Origin: Agromyces mediolanus
Lineage (GTDB): Bacteria; Actinomycetota; Actinomycetes; Actinomycetales; Microbacteriaceae
Assembly: GCF_014648575.1 (NCBI RefSeq)
Contig: NZ_BMRJ01000001.1
Location: 1,074,316 to 1,138,315, forward strand
Direction: 5' to 3'
Length of the DNA: 64,000 bases
The notes below the pieces were generated by a model. It was not told where the DNA came from. It ran no database searches and worked only from the letters and a program-made list of their open reading frames with translations. The translations under genes and the position numbers were made by a program. Of this stretch, positions 61,049 to 64,000 are shown piece by piece (position 1 is the first letter of the stretch; the number at the start of each line of letters is the position of its first letter).

Positions 61049-61064
61049 GGAGCCGCACCCCGAC

Positions 61065-62723
61065 ATGCGCATCGACACCATCCTCAGCAACGCCCGCATC
61101 ACGACGCTCGACCCCGAGCGGCCGACCGCGAACCGCGTCGGCATCCTCGGCGGCCGCGTCGTCGGCTTCGACGAGGAGCTGCACGGCGTCACCGCCGACG
61201 AGCAGCTCGACCTCGGTGGCGCCCCCGTCGTGCCCGGGTTCAACGACGCCCACCTGCACTTCTCGATGCTCGGCAAGGAGCAGGTGCAGCTCGACCTCGC
61301 CTTCGAGCAGGCGCCCACCCTCGACGCGCTCTACGCGCGGGTCGAGGCCTGGGCCGCCGCGAAGCCCAAGGGCGCCTGGGTCATCGGCAACGGCTACGAC
61401 CAGAACAAGATCGGCGCCCACCCCGACCGGGCCGTGCTCGACCGCATCGCCGGCGGCCGCCCCGTCTACCTCGTGCACAACTCGAACCACATGGCCGTCG
61501 CGAACACCGAGGCGTTCCGCCGCGCCGGCCACGGCGACCCCGACGCGCTCGAGGCGCCCGCCGGCGGCAGCATGGTGCGCGAGGGCGGCCGGGCGACCGG
61601 CCTGCTGCAGGAGCAGGCGATGCAGCTCGTGAACCACGTGCTGAAGCCCGTGCCGCAGGAGGAGCTCGTGGCCGCCCTCGCCGCCGCGAGCGAGTGGGCG
61701 CTGCGCAACGGCGTCACGAGCGTCACGGAGCCCGGCATCGGCGGCACCCTGATCGGGCACGGCCCCGCCGACGTGCGGGCGTTCCAGCTCGCCCGGGAGC
61801 GCGGCCTGCTGCGCACCCGCGTGACGCTCATGCCCTACATCGACGCGATCCACGATCTCGGGCCGCTCGGCGACGGGGTCGACGGCTGGGGCGTCGATCT
61901 CGGCATCCGCAGCGGGCTCGGCGACGAGTGGCTGCGCATCGGCCCCATCAAGGTCGTCTCCGACGGCTCGCTCATCGGCCGCACGGCGGCGATGTGCTGC
62001 GACTACGCGGACACCCCGGGCAACGCCGGCTACCTGCAGTGGCAGGCCGAGGAGATCCGCCGATTCATCCTCCGCGGGCATGAGAACGGCTGGCAGCTCG
62101 CGACGCACGCGATCGGCGACGGCGCGCTCGACGTCGTGCTCGACGCGTACGAGGAGGCGCAGCGGCGGATGCCCCGGGCCGACGCCAGGCACCGGATCGA
62201 GCACGTCGGCGTCGCCTCCGACGAGCAGGTGCGGCGGATCGTCGCGGGCGGGCTCGTGCCCGTGCCGCAGGGGCGCTTCGTCTCGGCGCTCGGCGACGGC
62301 TTCCTCGCGGCCCTCGGCGAGGAGCGCGCGCAGCTCGCGTACCGCATGCGCAGCTTCGTCGACGCGGGCGTCGAGCTGCCGGGATCGACGGATGCCCCGG
62401 TCGTGCCCGGCGAGCCGCTGCTCAGCCTGCACGACATGGTGAACCGCCGCTCGGCGAGCGGGGCGCCGATCGGGCTGCACGAGGCGCTCACCCCGGCGCA
62501 GGCGCTGCGGGCGTACACGGTCGGCTCGGCGTACGCCGTGCACGAGGAGGCGCGGAAGGGCGCGCTCTCGCGCGGCAAGCTCGCCGACCTCGTGGTGCTC
62601 TCGGACGACCCGCTGCGGGTGGCGCCCGAGCGGATCCGCGAGCTCGAGGTCGGGGCGACGATGGTGGGCGGCGTGTTCGGCTTCGACGCCGCCGGGGAAC
62701 TGGCGCGCGCGACCGCGGCCTGA
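61065..62723 (+). CDS. YtcJ-type amidohydrolase (third in window)
   Basis: A 552-residue metal hydrolase with the HxH site NDAHLHFSM (about residue 61), GPIKVVSDGS, ATHAIGDGALD and RIEHVGVAS. It has the same domain pattern as the proteins encoded at 17430 and 21829 but diverges in the loops. Co-transcription with an MHS symporter suggests uptake followed by hydrolysis. The substrate is not known; the family includes N-acyl and formyl hydrolases. Confidence 0.85.
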   Translation: MRIDTILSNARITTLDPERPTANRVGILGGRVVGFDEELHGVTADEQLDLGGAPVVPGFNDAHLHFSMLGKEQVQLDLAFEQAPTLDALYARVEAWAAAKPKGAWVIGNGYDQNKIGAHPDRAVLDRIAGGRPVYLVHNSNHMAVANTEAFRRAGHGDPDALEAPAGGSMVREGGRATGLLQEQAMQLVNHVLKPVPQEELVAALAAASEWALRNGVTSVTEPGIGGTLIGHGPADVRAFQLARERGLLRTRVTLMPYIDAIHDLGPLGDGVDGWGVDLGIRSGLGDEWLRIGPIKVVSDGSLIGRTAAMCCDYADTPGNAGYLQWQAEEIRRFILRGHENGWQLATHAIGDGALDVVLDAYEEAQRRMPRADARHRIEHVGVASDEQVRRIVAGGLVPVPQGRFVSALGDGFLAALGEERAQLAYRMRSFVDAGVELPGSTDAPVVPGEPLLSLHDMVNRRSASGAPIGLHEALTPAQALRAYTVGSAYAVHEEARKGALSRGKLADLVVLSDDPLRVAPERIRELEVGATMVGGVFGFDAAGELARATAA

Positions 62724-62762
62724 GCCCCGCCGCGCACCCTGCGCGCCCCGCCCATCCTGAAG

Positions 62763-62847
62763 CCCACTGGCGAAAGGGTCGGATTCCGACCGAGCCACCG
62801 CATCGCGGTCGTGCTCCGGTCGGAATCCGACCCTCTCGGCAAGTGGG
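62763..62847. terminator. Large bidirectional hairpin with palindromic arms
   Basis: Arms AGGGTCGGATTCCGACC (62775-62791) and its exact complement (62818-62834) form a 17-bp stem. An outer CCCACT/AGTGGG pair flanks it. Each arm is itself a palindrome (GGTCGGA-T-TCCGACC). It lies between the convergent amidohydrolase and wall-protein genes and can stop both transcripts. Confidence 0.75.
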
Positions 62848-62856
62848 CCGGGTCGA

Positions 62857-64000
62857 TCAGCTCGCGCTGGGGCGACGGCGGCGCACCGCCAGCAGGCCGA
62901 GGCCGCCGAGGAGCCCGGTCGCCGCGAGCCCGGCGAGCGGCAGCGCCCACTCGGTTCCGGTCGAAGCGAGGGAGCCCGAGGCATCCGCGCCGCTGCCGGC
63001 CGAGCCGGAGCCGGCGCCCGTCGAGGTGCCGCCGGTGCCGCCGCCCGTGCCCGGGTCGACCGGGGCGGTGGCCGCCGTCGGCGTGACCTCGGCCGAGGGC
63101 GCGGAGTCCGCCGAGGCGCCGGCCTCGTTCGCGGCGACGACCCGCACCGTGTACGCGGTGCCGTTCACGGCGCCCTCGATCGTGCAGGCGGTGCCGGTCG
63201 TCGTGCAGCTAAGCGGCGCGGCGGCGGCGAGCGCCGAGGCATCCGCGCCCTCCGTCGCAGCAGCTGGTGCCGCGGCGATCGGTGTCACGGCGACCGGCGT
63301 CGCGGTCGCCGTGTAGCCCGTGATCGGCGCGCCGCCGTCGGACTCGGGCGCCGTCCAGGACACCTCGATCCGGCCGTCCCTGGCCGTCGCCGTCACGCCC
63401 GTCGGCGCGCCCGGAGCGGTGATCGCGGGGGCGGGGTCCTGCTCGAGGCGAACCTGGTCGACCGTCCAGAACGCGCTGTTCGTGCCCGTGTAGTGGAAGC
63501 GGAACTGCGCCGCCTGGGCGCCGGCCGGCACCTCGAACTCGAGGCGCTCGAAACGGTTCGTGTCGATGCGGTAGTTCTTCAGCGATCGCGGCTCGCCGCC
63601 GTCGAAGCTCACCGAGACCTCGGCCGACTGGGGCCCGTCGATGAAGTAGTTCGTCGCGTACGCGAGCGTCGCCGTCGCCGCACCGCTCAGCGGGTAGGCG
63701 GGGCTCACGAGCGTCGAGTCGAACTGGCCCGGGTCGTGGGGCTTGTCGTCCCACTCGTCCGAGTCGGCGACGGCGAACACGTCGCGGTTGCGCACGCTCG
63801 TCTCGCGCATCTGGCCGCGCTCGGCACCGGTCCAGAAGTCGTCGGTCGCGAACGACCAGCCGGACCACTCGGCAACGCCGCCCGCGGGCATCTTCGCGTT
63901 GTCGATCGTCCAGCCGCTCGGGGCCTCGTGCGTCCAGCCGAGCACGCCGGCGCCGGGCCGGGTCTCGTCCTGCTGCGGCTTCAGCACCGGGCGCAGGGTG
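62857..64000 (-). CDS. LASTG-anchored secreted protein with Fn3 domain, 5' end outside window
   Basis: At least 380 C-terminal residues; the frame is open to the window edge, so the GTG at 63987 is internal. Residues up to about 190 form a beta-sandwich-like module ([49 protein letters not shown]). A fibronectin type III domain follows ([20 protein letters not shown] ... AEVTPTAA), then a Gly/Ser-rich linker. The end is LASTG, a hydrophobic helix and RRRRPSAS. It is wall-anchored by sortase. The missing N-terminal part would define the function; a secreted hydrolase is possible. Confidence 0.8.
   Translation of the reverse strand, partial: TLRPVLKPQQDETRPGAGVLGWTHEAPSGWTIDNAKMPAGGVAEWSGWSFATDDFWTGAERGQMRETSVRNRDVFAVADSDEWDDKPHDPGQFDSTLVSPAYPLSGAATATLAYATNYFIDGPQSAEVSVSFDGGEPRSLKNYRIDTNRFERLEFEVPAGAQAAQFRFHYTGTNSAFWTVDQVRLEQDPAPAITAPGAPTGVTATARDGRIEVSWTAPESDGGAPITGYTATATPVAVTPIAAAPAAATEGADASALAAAAPLSCTTTGTACTIEGAVNGTAYTVRVVAANEAGASADSAPSAEVTPTAATAPVDPGTGGGTGGTSTGAGSGSAGSGADASGSLASTGTEWALPLAGLAATGLLGGLGLLAVRRRRPSAS

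Overview
The window is high-GC DNA with tightly packed genes. It fits a motile Gram-positive actinobacterium, most likely a Microbacteriaceae member (family placement is inferred). The evidence is a flagellar gene set with no L- or P-ring genes, surface proteins ending in LAxTG-type sortase signals (LASTG at both window edges), several apparently leaderless genes, and the TTCGxxGAGCxxGTCGAA class of intergenic palindromes.

Layout. 1-2.5 kb: 3' part of a cell-wall anchored choice-of-anchor G-type protein with a long Gly-Asn/Gly-Thr repeat. 2.5-12.9 kb (minus strand): flagellar export, switch and motor genes in transcription order flbD-motA-motB-fliM-fliN-fliO-fliP-fliQ-fliR-flhB-flhA and a degenerate flhF-like gene. 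13.0-26.3 kb: a 13.4-kb non-flagellar block with an XRE/nucleotidyltransferase toxin-antitoxin-like pair, a TetR regulator, an acetylpolyamine-deacetylase-like enzyme, a polyamine-type ABC transporter interleaved with two YtcJ-type amidohydrolases, an FAD amine oxidase, a cupin and a BASS-type transporter. 26.3-41.4 kb (minus strand): the rest of the flagellar system, with hook and basal-body genes (flgB-flgC-fliE-F-G-H-I-J, an NlpC/P60 hydrolase, fliK-flgD-flgE), the filament genes fliC-fliD-fliS plus a small partner gene, and the sigma factor fliA. 41.7-50.2 kb: mixed genes, including a sigma-like protein of unknown role, an AhpD-like protein, a MarR/MFS/nitroreductase group, a BadF-type kinase and a threonine aldolase. 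50.2-54.7 kb: a D-Ala-D-X ligase divergent from an alanine racemase and an acyltransferase-CapA fusion, reminiscent of a split vanT/ligase locus. 54.7-62.7 kb: carboxylate and amide catabolism (GntR, FMN 2-hydroxyacid oxidase, two MHS-type symporters, LysR, a third YtcJ amidohydrolase). 62.9 kb to the end: C-terminus of another LASTG-anchored protein.

How it works together. Four sites with the same 31-bp architecture (CTAAC, then about 16 bp, then CCGA[GT]AGT) stand before flgB, fliC, flbD and fliM. They match the FliA/SigD sigma-28 promoter pattern, and a FliA-family sigma gene lies in the same cluster, so the split flagellar system appears to form one regulon. The fliM site lies so close to the GTG start that the transcript should be nearly leaderless. 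The block separating flgE from flbD looks like an insertion carrying uptake and catabolism of (acyl)polyamine-like compounds. No rRNA, tRNA, CRISPR array, IS element or prophage was recognised.
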